A DNA stretch of 37,470 nt from Bacteroidota bacterium (lineage in GTDB: Bacteria > Bacteroidota > Bacteroidia > Bacteroidales > PUMT01), in contig PWHJ01000034.1 of the NCBI GenBank assembly GCA_003554865.1, forward strand, positions 1 to 37,470, read 5' to 3'. Shown here in pieces: positions 15,931-25,082 of the stretch (position 1 is the first letter of the stretch; every line of letters starts with the position of its first letter). The notes beneath the pieces were generated by a model that was not told where the DNA came from, did no database searches, and worked only from the letters and a program-made list of their open reading frames with translations. A program made the position numbers and the translations under genes.

Positions 15931-15944
15931 TTTAACCGGTTAAA
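15931..15944. promoter_or_regulatory. 14-bp palindrome before htpG
   Basis: TTTAACCGGTTAAA is a perfect palindrome ending 11 nt before the htpG ATG. Its position suggests an operator or a start-site structure. I do not recognise it as a known heat-shock element (it is not a CIRCE sequence). Confidence 0.45.
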
Positions 15945-15955
15945 TAAAAAGCGCG

Positions 15956-18001
15956 ATGCAGAAAGGCAAAATAAATGTAAAAGCGGACAATATTTTCCCC
16001 ATAATTAAAAAGTTCCTTTATTCAGACAGCGAGATTTTTTTAAGGGAGCTTGTATCAAACGCCGTTGATGCGACCCAGAAGCTGAAAACCCTGGCATTGT
16101 CAGGCGACTTTAAAGGAGAGCTGGGCGATCTGACCATAAGGGTCTATCTTGACACGAAAAATAAAACAATAACTGTATCTGACCGGGGAATAGGAATGAC
16201 AGGCGAGGAGGTTAAAAAGTACATAAATGAGATAGCGTTTACAAGTGCCGAGGAATTCCTTGAAAAATACAAAGACCAGGCCGAGAATATTATAGGTCAT
16301 TTCGGACTTGGCTTCTATTCCACGTTCATGGTTGCAAAGCAGGTTGACATTATCACCAGGTCATACAAAAAAGGATCCAGGCCGGTAAAATGGTCATGCG
16401 ACGGAAGTCCGGAATACACCCTTGATGAGGCGGAGAAAGAATCCAGAGGCACCGATGTTGTAATACATGTTGACAAAGAGTCAGAAGAGTTTCTCGATGA
16501 GAACCGGATACTGGGTCTTCTCAATAAATACTGCAAATTCCTGCCGGTTGAGATTGCCTTCGGCAAGGAGAAGGAGTGGAAAGACGGTAAGGAGGTAGAA
16601 ACCGACAAGGACAGGATAATAAATAATACCCAGCCTGCCTGGACGCGTAAGCCTTCTGAGCTGAAAGAGGAAGATTATCTTGAGTTTTACAGGGAACTTT
16701 ACCCCTACAGCGAGGATCCCCTCTTTCACATACACCTGAATGTGGATTATCCCTTCAATCTTACAGGTATTCTCTATTTCCCCAAGATCAGAAAGAATAT
16801 CGAGATACAGAAGAACAAGATACAACTATACTGCAACCAGGTATTCGTTACCGATTCTGTTGAGGATATAGTGCCGGAATTCCTTACCCTGCTTCACGGG
16901 GTTATAGATTCGCCAGATATACCGCTTAACGTTTCAAGGAGCTATCTTCAAAGCGATTCGAATGTGAAGAAGATCTCGGCACATATTACAAAAAAGGTTG
17001 CCGATAAGCTGAGTGAGATTTTCAAGAAGGACAGGAAGGAGTTTGAAAAAAAATGGGATGATCTGAAGGTTTTTATTCAGTATGGCATGCTTACCGAGGA
17101 GAAGTTTTATGAAAAAGCCCAAAATTTTGCCCTTTTTAAAAACACCGAAAACAAGTATTTCACATTTGATGAATATGAAAAGCTAATAAAAGAGAATCAA
17201 ACTGACAAGGATGGCAACCTGGTATATCTTTATTCAACCGATGTTGAAAAACAGTATGCCTTCATTGAAGCGGCCAAGTCTAAGGGATACGACGTACTTG
17301 AAATGGAGGGTCAGCTTGATACGCATTTTATTAATCATCTTGAGACCAAGTTTAAGGATTCCCGTTTTGTAAGGGTTGACGCCGATGTAGCCGATAATCT
17401 TATACAGAAGGAGGAGTCAAAAGAATCCAGGCTGACCAAAGAGCAGCAGGATGATCTCTCGGAGGTTTTCCGCAGTCAGTTGCCCGAGACGCCCAATTTC
17501 AATGTTGTCTTTGAAAGTATGGATGAAAGTGATAATCCGGTAATAATTACCCAGTCGGAGTTTATGCGCCGGATGAAAGATATGGCCGAGCTTAGCGGGG
17601 GAATGGGTTTTTACGGCGATATGCCAGAAAATTTCAACCTTGTTGTTAATTCCAACCATGAGCTGGTTCAACGTATTGCCAGGGAAAAGGATGAAGCTGT
17701 CGGTGATGAGCTGAAAAAAATATCTGAAAAGTTAAACCCTCTTGAGCAAAGTAAAAATGAGCTTGAAAAAGCCAATGAAAAAAAGAAAGAGGAGGAGGTG
17801 GCTCAGGCCGACAGGGACCGTCTTGATGAGCTGAAAAAGAAGATTGAGGAGCTTCAGGGTAAGCGAAAAGAGATACTTGCCGGTTTCGGCAGGGAGAACA
17901 AGCTTGTAAAGCAGCTTATAGATCTGGCATTGTTGTCAAACAACATGCTCAAAGGTGAGGATCTTACAAAGTTTGTAAGGCGAAGTATCGACCTTATATA
18001 G
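15956..18001 (+). CDS. htpG: HSP90-family chaperone HtpG
   Basis: A 681-residue cytoplasmic ATP-dependent chaperone. The N-terminal GHKL ATPase has the catalytic Glu/Asn helix (ELVSNAVDA, about residues 26-34), the DRGIGMT adenine-binding motif near 75-81 and GHFGLGFYS near 115-123. The middle domain has SRSYLQSD with the conserved Arg. The C-terminal part is charged and predicted coiled (ELEKANEKKKEEE), longer than in E. coli HtpG (624 residues), a length usual for this phylum. It has its own strong terminator. A palindrome precedes the start, suggesting specific control, for example by heat; this is inference. Confidence 0.96.
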   Translation: MQKGKINVKADNIFPIIKKFLYSDSEIFLRELVSNAVDATQKLKTLALSGDFKGELGDLTIRVYLDTKNKTITVSDRGIGMTGEEVKKYINEIAFTSAEEFLEKYKDQAENIIGHFGLGFYSTFMVAKQVDIITRSYKKGSRPVKWSCDGSPEYTLDEAEKESRGTDVVIHVDKESEEFLDENRILGLLNKYCKFLPVEIAFGKEKEWKDGKEVETDKDRIINNTQPAWTRKPSELKEEDYLEFYRELYPYSEDPLFHIHLNVDYPFNLTGILYFPKIRKNIEIQKNKIQLYCNQVFVTDSVEDIVPEFLTLLHGVIDSPDIPLNVSRSYLQSDSNVKKISAHITKKVADKLSEIFKKDRKEFEKKWDDLKVFIQYGMLTEEKFYEKAQNFALFKNTENKYFTFDEYEKLIKENQTDKDGNLVYLYSTDVEKQYAFIEAAKSKGYDVLEMEGQLDTHFINHLETKFKDSRFVRVDADVADNLIQKEESKESRLTKEQQDDLSEVFRSQLPETPNFNVVFESMDESDNPVIITQSEFMRRMKDMAELSGGMGFYGDMPENFNLVVNSNHELVQRIAREKDEAVGDELKKISEKLNPLEQSKNELEKANEKKKEEEVAQADRDRLDELKKKIEELQGKRKEILAGFGRENKLVKQLIDLALLSNNMLKGEDLTKFVRRSIDLI

Positions 18002-18021
18002 TCTTTTACCACTTTTTGCAT

Positions 18022-18060
18022 AATGCCCGTCAAAAAATATGTGACGGGCATTATTTTTTT
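18022..18060 (+). terminator. Intrinsic terminator after htpG
   Basis: AATGCCCGTCA (18022-18032) pairs perfectly with TGACGGGCATT (18042-18052), 11 bp with a 9-nt loop, followed by a T run. Confidence 0.92.
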
Positions 18061-18098
18061 ACGTACAATTAAAGTAAATTTGATTTAGATTGTACGTA
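18060..18098. repeat. 10-bp inverted repeat upstream of the PorT-like gene
   Basis: TACGTACAAT (18060-18069) and ATTGTACGTA (18089-18098) are perfect inverted copies 19 nt apart, 25 nt before the start codon. The position, between the htpG terminator and the next gene, suggests an operator or a 5' UTR hairpin. Confidence 0.5.
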
Positions 18099-18122
18099 CC
18101 TTTTTAAGGCAAAATTTATAAA

Positions 18123-18761
18123 ATGTACAAAACTGCCGTTTTGTTTTTATTTTTCCTGACCTTTTCCCTGTGGGATGCAAGTTCGCAAAAGCATCCCCAG
18201 TTCAGCCATATCGGAGCGGGTGGGGGAGTTAATTTTGCAGGTATAAGAGGAGGGGGGAATTATGACAGCTTTGATAAAAATATCGGGGTTAATATTGGAT
18301 TTAAAGGAAATTACTCCTTTTCCGATCTTTTTTCACTGGGAGCTGAGGTTTGTTTTGAACAAAAAGGTGCAGTTGACGAGGCTTTCGATATTAATACCAA
18401 CCTTTCCTATCTGACACTTCCCTTTTATATTAAATGGGGCCTGGGTGATAAATCCAGATTTTTTCTTATATCCGGCGTTTATGGCTCATATTTGTTAAAT
18501 GCGGTGAAAAAAGGAGAGAAGCGTGTTGATGGACGCTATGTTTCAGTAAATGATGATTTGTCAGACAGTTTCAGATCATATGATGCCGGGATAGTTCTTG
18601 GTGGCGGAGTAATGGTTGAGCTGAACTGGGATTTTGATTTTTTCGTCTCTGTGCGCACAGGTTTCGGAATTCCCGATATATCGGAAAACCAGCCCTGCAA
18701 ACCGAAAAACTACCATTTTGGAGTCAACCTGGGATATATATATTATATAGGTTTCAGATAG
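18123..18761 (+). CDS. PorT-like outer-membrane beta-barrel protein
   Basis: A 212-residue protein with a signal peptide (residues about 1-20, cleavage after SS in DASSQ) and a run of amphipathic beta strands rich in Gly and aromatic residues (HIGAGGGVNFAG, IGVNIGFKGNYSFS, FGVNLGYIYYIGFR). It ends in an aromatic-rich final strand with terminal Phe-Arg, as in outer-membrane barrels. This matches the small 8-strand outer-membrane barrel family (PorT type) common in Bacteroidota. Function is unknown: structural, adhesion or secretion support are all possible. It stands alone between the htpG terminator and a convergent gene 4 nt away. Confidence 0.85.
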   Translation: MYKTAVLFLFFLTFSLWDASSQKHPQFSHIGAGGGVNFAGIRGGGNYDSFDKNIGVNIGFKGNYSFSDLFSLGAEVCFEQKGAVDEAFDINTNLSYLTLPFYIKWGLGDKSRFFLISGVYGSYLLNAVKKGEKRVDGRYVSVNDDLSDSFRSYDAGIVLGGGVMVELNWDFDFFVSVRTGFGIPDISENQPCKPKNYHFGVNLGYIYYIGFR

Positions 18762-18765
18762 GAGG

Positions 18766-19287
18766 TCAGAACAGCTCCCTTATCTCCTTTTTCAGATGAT
18801 CTTTTGCCGTTTCCACCGGTGATTCTTCCGCTTCCATAATATTGTCAAGAATAGCTTTGCTTAGGTTCATTGAAGGTGAATCGGGATTGACACTTGAGGC
18901 GGATACATTGATTATCTTTATCAGGTTTGATTTTGCATTTTGAACCACGTTCCAGGCCTGCGGACTTATATATATCTGCTGAGAGAGGTTATGGTCAAAT
19001 TCTGTGCGTATTTCCGAAAGCAGCTCATTTTGAAGCTGCCTGCTGTTCATTCCTTTTTTATTGACCCGCAACAGCAGGGATTCGGGAGAAATGCGCTCCA
19101 GGAGCAATATGATACGCTCATAGGCCTGCAGTCGTATGGGTATGGTGAATTGCTCGCTTTTGAGATTGTACTCATACCTTAATTTTTTTTCCTCTTTATC
19201 AAGAAATTTTTTCAGTATCGCGTAAGCGGTCAGAAATACCACAAGAGAGGGTATTACATATTTGAGTATTTCCAAAAAGTCACTCAT
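18766..19287 (-). CDS. Membrane-anchored conserved protein of unknown function
   Basis: A 173-residue protein with one membrane helix near the N-terminus (residues about 8-25) followed by a positively charged segment (KKFLDKEEKKLR), so the body is cytoplasmic. The rest is predicted helical, with no catalytic motif I can see. It resembles a small family found mostly in Bacteroidota with no assigned role. It converges on the PorT-like gene (4-nt gap) and diverges from the aspartate aminotransferase gene, so it has its own promoter in 19288-19416. Confidence 0.78.
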   Translation of the reverse strand: MSDFLEILKYVIPSLVVFLTAYAILKKFLDKEEKKLRYEYNLKSEQFTIPIRLQAYERIILLLERISPESLLLRVNKKGMNSRQLQNELLSEIRTEFDHNLSQQIYISPQAWNVVQNAKSNLIKIINVSASSVNPDSPSMNLSKAILDNIMEAEESPVETAKDHLKKEIRELF

Positions 19288-19356
19288 ACTACCCGTTTTT
19301 GTTATGCAATATTAAATAAATTATTTTTTAAATTGTAACTTTATGTTTTTATTTAA

Positions 19357-19379
19357 TTACCGCTGTATTGCTGCGGTAA
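19357..19379 (+). repeat. Hairpin in the leader of the aspartate aminotransferase gene
   Basis: TTACCGC and GCGGTAA form a 7-bp stem with a 9-nt loop, 38 nt before the start codon. It could be a 5' UTR hairpin or an operator. A TAACTTTA box lies just upstream as a weak -7 candidate. Confidence 0.4.
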
Positions 19380-19416
19380 ATTTCAACTGTTATAAATAAA
19401 CTAAATAAGTGAACTT

Positions 19417-20610
19417 ATGGAAAATGTATCTAATAGGATCAAATTACTTGCCGATTCACAGACTCTTGCAATGAGTCAGAAAAGCAAGGACATGCAGGCA
19501 CAGGGGATTGATGTTATCAATCTGAGCGTGGGGGAACCCGATTTTTTCACCCCGCCACATGTTAAGGAAGCGGGCAAAAAGGCAATTGACGATAATTTTT
19601 CTTTTTATGCTCCTGTTCCCGGTTATCCGGAACTCAGAAAAGCAATATCTGAAAAGTTTAAAAATGAAAACGAACTGGATTATTCGCCCGATCAGATAAT
19701 TGTATCCAACGGTGCAAAGCACTCTATTGCTAATACGCTTATGTGCCTGTTAAATGACGGTGACGAGGTGATTGTTCTCTCTCCCTACTGGGTAAGTTAC
19801 GTGGAGCTTGTAAAGCTTGCAGGCGGGAAGAATGTGGTGCTTGAGGCCGGTATTGAAAACGACTTCAAGGTTTCGGCCCGGGAGATTGAAGCTGCGATAA
19901 CCCCAAAGACCAAAGCTTTAATGATATGCTCCCCGAGCAATCCCACCGGAAGCGTGTATTCAAAAGAAGAGCTGAAGGCTATTGCCGATGTGCTTGCAAA
20001 GCATCCCGGCATTTTTGTTATATCGGATGAAATATATGAGCATATAAATTATGTGGGCAAGCATGAAAGTATCGCACAGTTTGAGAATATACATGACAGG
20101 GTAGTGGTTGTTAACGGCGTTTCAAAAGGATATGCAATGACAGGCTGGAGGATAGGCTATATTGCGGCTCCCCTGTGGATTGCAAAAGCGTGCAACAAGC
20201 TTCAGGGGCAATTCACTTCCGGGGCTTCTTCAATTGCACAGAAAGCATCAACCGCTGCTCTTTCGGGTGACAATTCTTATACCGAAAAGATGAAAGAGGC
20301 CTTTAAAAGGCGCCGTGACCTGATGGTTAAAAACCTAAGCCAAATTGAAGGGGTAAAGGTAAATGAGCCTGAGGGTGCATTTTATGTTTTCCCGGATATA
20401 TCATATTATTTCGGAAAATCGGACGGCAACAGAACGATAAGCAATGCATCCGACTTTTGCTTTTATATCCTCGAGGAGGCACATGTTGCATGTGTTACAG
20501 GTGAAGCTTTCGGTGCACCCAATTATGCAAGATTATCTTATGCAACATCTGATGAAAAACTCGAAGAAGCGCTCAAAAGGATAAAAACTGCATTAAGCAA
20601 GCTTTCATAG
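19417..20610 (+). CDS. aspC: Aspartate aminotransferase (class I, PLP)
   Basis: A 397-residue fold-type I aminotransferase, cytoplasmic homodimer, interconverting aspartate and oxaloacetate with glutamate and 2-oxoglutarate. Active-site residues are in place: N175 in SPSNPTG, D204 and Y207 in SDEIYEH, the PLP lysine K237 in VNGVSKGYAMTGWR and the phosphate Arg245. The C-terminal substrate Arg is in NYARLSYA. The sequence type is the Ib group seen in Bacteroidota and Thermus, which may also use prephenate or other acids. It stands alone and ends at a bidirectional terminator. Confidence 0.92.
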   Translation: MENVSNRIKLLADSQTLAMSQKSKDMQAQGIDVINLSVGEPDFFTPPHVKEAGKKAIDDNFSFYAPVPGYPELRKAISEKFKNENELDYSPDQIIVSNGAKHSIANTLMCLLNDGDEVIVLSPYWVSYVELVKLAGGKNVVLEAGIENDFKVSAREIEAAITPKTKALMICSPSNPTGSVYSKEELKAIADVLAKHPGIFVISDEIYEHINYVGKHESIAQFENIHDRVVVVNGVSKGYAMTGWRIGYIAAPLWIAKACNKLQGQFTSGASSIAQKASTAALSGDNSYTEKMKEAFKRRRDLMVKNLSQIEGVKVNEPEGAFYVFPDISYYFGKSDGNRTISNASDFCFYILEEAHVACVTGEAFGAPNYARLSYATSDEKLEEALKRIKTALSKLS

Positions 20611-20626
20611 GCATTATGGGCCAAAC

Positions 20627-20661
20627 AAAAGGGCTGTCTCAAAATGGGGCAGCCTTTTTTT
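20627..20661. terminator. Bidirectional intrinsic terminator
   Basis: GGGCTGTCTC and GGGGCAGCC form an imperfect stem flanked by AAAA on one side and a run of seven T on the other. It lies between two convergent genes and could serve both. Confidence 0.75.
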
Positions 20662-20665
20662 ACCC

Positions 20666-21046
20666 CTATTTTACCCTCTCTTTTATTATGGAGTTAACCC
20701 TGGAGGCAACATGCTCATTGTCAATGGGTTTGTTTATGTAGTCAATCGCACCGAGCCTCATTGATTCGCTCATATCGGCTGAGCATTTTTTGGCCGTCAG
20801 CATTATCACGGGAATATGTTTCATCTCTTTGTCCGAGAGTATGATCTTCAAAACCTCCATTCCGTCCATTTCAGGCATCATAACATCCAGAAGCACCAGG
20901 TCGGGGCCGATTTTGCGGATCATATCAAGTCCTTCGCTGCCGCTGGAACTCATAAACACTTTATGTCCTTCATTTTCAAGGACATTTTGAAGGAGCATGT
21001 TGCTAACATGCGAATCGTCAATTAGCAGGATTTTTTTTTGTTCCAT
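20666..21046 (-). CDS. Single-domain response regulator (CheY-like receiver)
   Basis: A 126-residue protein that is only a receiver domain. The acidic pocket D10-D11, phospho-acceptor D54 (LVLLDVMMPEMDG), T84 and K106 (YINKPID) are all present, so it should accept phosphate. There is no output domain and no nearby kinase or chemotaxis gene, so it would act through protein contacts, for example in a phosphorelay or with a motility or gliding component. Divergent from the YihY gene. Confidence 0.92.
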   Translation of the reverse strand: MEQKKILLIDDSHVSNMLLQNVLENEGHKVFMSSSGSEGLDMIRKIGPDLVLLDVMMPEMDGMEVLKIILSDKEMKHIPVIMLTAKKCSADMSESMRLGAIDYINKPIDNEHVASRVNSIIKERVK

Positions 21047-21157
21047 TTTCAGCGGCTTAAAAATTTAACAGAATTTAAAGCAATATAAGCAAAAGTATAA
21101 AAAATCCAATTCAGATAAAATAAATTTAATCCCGGTGTTTTTTTATAAAAATTGACG

Positions 21158-21165
21158 TAGGTTTG
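21158..21165 (+). promoter_or_regulatory. Candidate -7 box for the YihY-like gene
   Basis: TAGGTTTG matches TAnnTTTG exactly. It overlaps the alternative TTG start at 21163, so transcription would begin downstream of that codon, which decides for the ATG at 21196. Confidence 0.5.
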
Positions 21166-21195
21166 TATTGGTATACAACAGTTAAAAACATTATT

Positions 21196-22524
21196 ATGTA
21201 TAACTGGCTAAAAAAATTTATCAGGTTTGCAACAGTGGATATCTGGAGAGTATCCCTTGATCAGTTTTCGTCAAAAAAGGCTTTCTTTATCAGGCAGTTA
21301 AGGATATTGATGCTGGCTTTGAGAGGTTTTAGCGAGGACAAGGTGCAGCTGCGCGCTACTGCCCTCACTCTTTACACCCTTCTTGCAATAGTGCCTGTGC
21401 TGGCTGTAGCTTTTGCCGTTTCACAGGGGTTCGGACTGGAAAATTACCTGGAGCGTGAGCTTGCCACTGTTTTTGCCGGCAGGGAAGAGGTGCTGGAGTG
21501 GATGCTCAGTTTTTCAAGATCACTGCTTGAGGCTACAAGAGGCGGCGTAATGGCCGGTGTCGGTATGGTCATCCTTTTCTGGTCAATCATGAAAGCGCTG
21601 GGCCATATAGAAAACTCCTTCAACGAGATTTGGCAGATACGTCAGCAAAGATCATTTACAAGGCGCTTTGCCGATTATTTTTCACTTGTTTTTACCGCTC
21701 CAATATTGCTGGTACTTTCCGGGGGGGCTATAGTTTTTCTGGAAACACGCATCGAATATGTGAGTCAGAACCTGGAGGTGCTGGGTTTTTTGAGCCCGGT
21801 TCTCATGTTTGTTGTAAGGCTTATACCTTATTTGCTGATATGGACATTGCTTACACTTCTCTACATGATAATGCCCAATACCAGGGTAAAATTTTCCTCG
21901 GCTCTGATTGCCGGGATTATTGCCGGAACATTGCTTGTTCTTGTTCAGTGGGCATATGTATACTTTCAGGTAGGCGTATCCAGATACAGTGCCATATACG
22001 GCAGTTTTGCCGCCCTGCCCCTGCTGATTATCTGGATGCAGGTCAGCTGGCTGGTTGTTTTGTTTGGGGCAGAGATATCCTTTGCCAACCAGAACCTCGA
22101 GCATTATGAGTTTGAAACCGAGTCGCTCAATATGAACGAATACAACAGGCGCCTTATAATAATGAACATTGTTCACCTGCTGGTGAAAAACTTTGAAAAC
22201 TCAGCTCCCCCTTATACGGCAAAACAGGTGGCCGATGATTTAAAAATGCCCGTAAGACTGGCAAGAGATCTTCTCTATGAACTTTCTCAGGCGGGAATAA
22301 TCTCCCCGATAAAGATGAAAGAGGACAAGGAGACCGCTTATCAGCCTGCCGTGGATATAAATAAAATAACACCCAAATATATAATAGACAGCCTCGAGGG
22401 TCACGGTATGAACGTGCTGATGGTAAAAGATAGCAGGGAAGTTGAGGAGCTTGACAAAGTGCTGAAGTCCTTTAACAAAGCCCTCGAAAAATGTCCCGAA
22501 AACAAGCTGCTTAAGGATATATAG
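21196..22524 (+). CDS. YihY/BrkB-family inner-membrane protein
   Basis: Taking the ATG at 21196 gives 442 residues; the in-frame TTG at 21163 is rejected because a -7 box overlaps it. About six membrane helices occupy residues 60-315, with family blocks ATALTLYTLLAIVPVLA, FNEIWQIRQQRSF and SAIYGSFAALPLLIIWMQ. An extra C-terminal cytoplasmic part of about 120 residues has a winged-helix look (YTAKQVADDLKMPVRLARDLLYEL), like a MarR/IclR-type fold. The family was once called RNase BN in error; its true role is unknown, with transport or envelope functions proposed. Its stop codon touches that of the convergent copA. Confidence 0.88.
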   Translation: MYNWLKKFIRFATVDIWRVSLDQFSSKKAFFIRQLRILMLALRGFSEDKVQLRATALTLYTLLAIVPVLAVAFAVSQGFGLENYLERELATVFAGREEVLEWMLSFSRSLLEATRGGVMAGVGMVILFWSIMKALGHIENSFNEIWQIRQQRSFTRRFADYFSLVFTAPILLVLSGGAIVFLETRIEYVSQNLEVLGFLSPVLMFVVRLIPYLLIWTLLTLLYMIMPNTRVKFSSALIAGIIAGTLLVLVQWAYVYFQVGVSRYSAIYGSFAALPLLIIWMQVSWLVVLFGAEISFANQNLEHYEFETESLNMNEYNRRLIIMNIVHLLVKNFENSAPPYTAKQVADDLKMPVRLARDLLYELSQAGIISPIKMKEDKETAYQPAVDINKITPKYIIDSLEGHGMNVLMVKDSREVEELDKVLKSFNKALEKCPENKLLKDI

Positions 22525-24735
22525 CTACTTGTCAATTTTTGCCTTTTTCAGCCTCAAACTGTTGCCGACTACCGAAACTGAACTGAAAGCCATTGCAGCT
22601 CCGGCTATCATAGGGTTCAGGAGCAATCCGGTAAAGGGATACAACACCCCCGCAGCCACGGGAATACCGATTGTATTGTAAATGAAAGCCCAGAAAAGGT
22701 TCTGATGTATGGTCTTCACGGTTTTGCCCGAGAGGATCACAGATGTTACGATTTTATCTATGTCGCCTTTGATAAGGGTTATTTCGGCGCTTTCCATTGC
22801 AATATCGGTGCCCGTTCCAATGGCAATACCCACATCGGCCTGTGCAAGCGCCGGGGCGTCATTTATCCCGTCGCCTACCATGGCAGTCTTTTTCCCTTTT
22901 TTTTGAAGCTCTTTTACATATTCGAGCTTGTCCGGGGGCAGCACATTTGCCCTGTAATTTTTTATTCCCGCCTGGGTGGCTATTGCTTCGGCCGTAGATT
23001 CATTGTCACCGGTTAACATATGCACTTCAAGCCCCATTTCCTGAAGCCGTTTCACTGCAGCGGCCGAGGTTTCCCTTATCCTGTCTGCTATTTCAGCAAC
23101 CGCAACAACACTTCCGTTACATGCAAGGTAAATTACCGTATTGGCACTTGCCTTCATTGAACGGGTTTTTTCCTTCAGTGAAGAGGAAATATTAGCGCCA
23201 TCTTCTTCAATGAGCTTATGGCTACCTGCTGTCCATTGCCTTTCTCCCTGTTTTGCGGTTACACCTTTCCCGGTTATGCTTCTGAACTGAGTCACCTCAG
23301 TTCTTTTTACTCCCTTTTCAGAAAGGTAATCGACAACTGCCCTGCCCAGGGGATGTTCAGAAAGGTTCTCCATTTCCATAAGTACCCCGGGAGCCTCTTT
23401 AGCGGCTTTATGGTTCTCGTCGACAAAAAAGCCGGTCACCTGAGGATTCCCGAGCGTAACAGTGCCGGTCTTGTCCAGCACTATGGCATCCAGCTTATGA
23501 GCAGTTTCAAGGCTTTGTGCATCGCGCACAAGAATACCGTTTTCCGCACATTTGCCTATGCCTGTTATGATTGCTGTCGGGGTTGCAAGTCCGAGTGCAC
23601 AGGGACAGGCTATTATAAGCACCGTTACAGAGGTTATTACAGCATAGCTTAAAGCGGGAGGGGGACCGAAAAAGTACCAGACCGAAAAGCTTATCAATGC
23701 TATTACTATAACTACCGGCACGAAAACAGAGGCCAATTTGTCGACCGTCCTTTGTATTCTTGCCTTGCTCCCCTGGGCTTCCCGCACCATGCGGATAATC
23801 TGAGACAACATTGTATCGGCTCCAACCTTTTCCGCCTTGAACCTGAAGCTTCCCGTGGTATTGACGGTAGCCCCTATAACCTTGTCGCCTTCCCTTTTTA
23901 GGGAGGGAACCGGCTCCCCGGTTATCATGCTTTCATCCACATATGAATTGCCCGATATCACTGTGCCGTCAACCGGTACCTTTTCACCCGGTCTGACTAT
24001 CACTTCATCTCCCGGTGTTACCTGCCCGGAAGGTATATTCTGCTCTTTGCCATCACGAATGATCCGGGCGGTACTTACCCTGAGGCCCATGAGCTTCTTA
24101 ATGGAACCGGCTGTCCTTGACCTGGCTTTTTCTTCCAGGTAGCGGCCAAGGAGTATAAGGGCAATTATAACGGCGGCGGCTTCAAAGTAGACATGCGGTT
24201 GCAGTCCGCGCTCAATAAGGTACCGGGGAAAAAAAGTGTTGAAAGTGCTGAAAATAAAAGCAGAGCCTGTACCTATGGCAACAAGGGTATCCATGTTTGA
24301 CTGCAGGTGGCGTGCCTTTTTCCATGCATTTACAAAGAACTGGCGTCCGAAAACAGTAATAATGGGAAGGGTAAGAATGAACATTATCGGATGGGCATAT
24401 GGTGCATCCATGAAAAACATGCCGTAGACAAAGACGGGGAATGCAAAAACAATTGCCGCGATCATATTGTTCCTGAGAGAAATCAGCTTTTTCTCTTCTG
24501 CCTCCTCTTTTTCTTCTTCCCCTTTGGCCAGAGAGTAGCCGATCTTTTTGAGCTCGTTGCTCAAGCGTTCAAACCCGGTAAGCTTTGGGTCATATTCAAC
24601 AAGTATACTCCCTGTGGCGTAGTTTACCTGTGCCGAGTAAACCCCTTCAACCCGGGAGATAAAACTTTGTGAAGCACTTGCACATGCCGCGCAGGTCATT
24701 CCTTCAACCCTCCATGTTTCCCTTACAACACCCAT
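22525..24735 (-). CDS. copA: Cu(I)-exporting P1B-type ATPase
   Basis: A 736-residue copper pump of the inner membrane. One N-terminal heavy-metal domain carries GMTCAAC (C15, C18). The actuator motif TGEP lies in the segment [12 protein letters not shown], the membrane CPC metal site is near residue 377, the phosphorylated Asp is near 420 (DKTGT), SEHPLG holds the HP pair, and [11 protein letters not shown] the hinge. The last helices hold FIYNTIG and [11 protein letters not shown], the Asn, Tyr-Asn and Met-Ser-Ser type residues of the Cu(I) P1B-1 subgroup. It would export excess copper. The stop of the chaperone gene overlaps this start by one base (TAATG), so the two are translationally coupled. 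No copper-responsive regulator is adjacent. Confidence 0.95.
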   Translation of the reverse strand: MGVVRETWRVEGMTCAACASASQSFISRVEGVYSAQVNYATGSILVEYDPKLTGFERLSNELKKIGYSLAKGEEEKEEAEEKKLISLRNNMIAAIVFAFPVFVYGMFFMDAPYAHPIMFILTLPIITVFGRQFFVNAWKKARHLQSNMDTLVAIGTGSAFIFSTFNTFFPRYLIERGLQPHVYFEAAAVIIALILLGRYLEEKARSRTAGSIKKLMGLRVSTARIIRDGKEQNIPSGQVTPGDEVIVRPGEKVPVDGTVISGNSYVDESMITGEPVPSLKREGDKVIGATVNTTGSFRFKAEKVGADTMLSQIIRMVREAQGSKARIQRTVDKLASVFVPVVIVIALISFSVWYFFGPPPALSYAVITSVTVLIIACPCALGLATPTAIITGIGKCAENGILVRDAQSLETAHKLDAIVLDKTGTVTLGNPQVTGFFVDENHKAAKEAPGVLMEMENLSEHPLGRAVVDYLSEKGVKRTEVTQFRSITGKGVTAKQGERQWTAGSHKLIEEDGANISSSLKEKTRSMKASANTVIYLACNGSVVAVAEIADRIRETSAAAVKRLQEMGLEVHMLTGDNESTAEAIATQAGIKNYRANVLPPDKLEYVKELQKKGKKTAMVGDGINDAPALAQADVGIAIGTGTDIAMESAEITLIKGDIDKIVTSVILSGKTVKTIHQNLFWAFIYNTIGIPVAAGVLYPFTGLLLNPMIAGAAMAFSSVSVVGNSLRLKKAKIDK

Positions 24736-24944
24736 TACACCTCCTTTGCGTTAAAGCCTGCTTCCGCAACCAGTTCCTCTATTTCACGTGCGGTGATATT
24801 GTTACCTTCTACGGTGAGAATTTTTTCATTACTTTCAAGGTCAACATCCCATTTTGATATTCGCTTTTCATTTTCAAAAATCCTGCTTACGGCGGCTTTA
24901 CAACCGTTGCACTCGATGTTCGTTTTGAATTTAAGCTGGCTCAT
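24735..24944 (-). CDS. Heavy-metal-associated (CopZ-like) metallochaperone
   Basis: A 69-residue ferredoxin-fold metal-binding protein, the usual HMA length. The binding motif is ECNGC (C12, C15), a variant of the common MxCxxC with the Met replaced. It would carry Cu(I) in the cytoplasm and hand it to the N-terminal domain of CopA, whose gene follows with a one-base overlap. The ATG at 24944 is the only start giving the full domain. The divergent acyltransferase gene shares the 138-nt upstream region. Confidence 0.9.
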   Translation of the reverse strand: MSQLKFKTNIECNGCKAAVSRIFENEKRISKWDVDLESNEKILTVEGNNITAREIEELVAEAGFNAKEV

Positions 24945-25030
24945 ATTTAAGATAGTTTTATTTATATACGTGGTTTATTATATAACAAAAAAGGCTCCTT
25001 ATTGTTTATGCCGCAACAAAACTATAAAAA

Positions 25031-25060
25031 TTGCCATTTCAAAAAAAAGCTTTATATTGG
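25031..25060 (+). promoter_or_regulatory. Candidate promoter of the acyltransferase gene
   Basis: TTG at 25031-25033 and TATATTGG at 25053-25060 (one mismatch to TAnnTTTG) are exactly 19 nt apart, giving a 5' UTR of about 15 nt. Confidence 0.55.
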
Positions 25061-25082
25061 GGTAGACAAATAAAACTTAAAG

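Noticed and set aside
21163-21195. TTG start for the YihY-like gene
   Set aside because: A perfect -7 box overlaps this codon; the ATG at 21196 lies downstream of the predicted transcript start.
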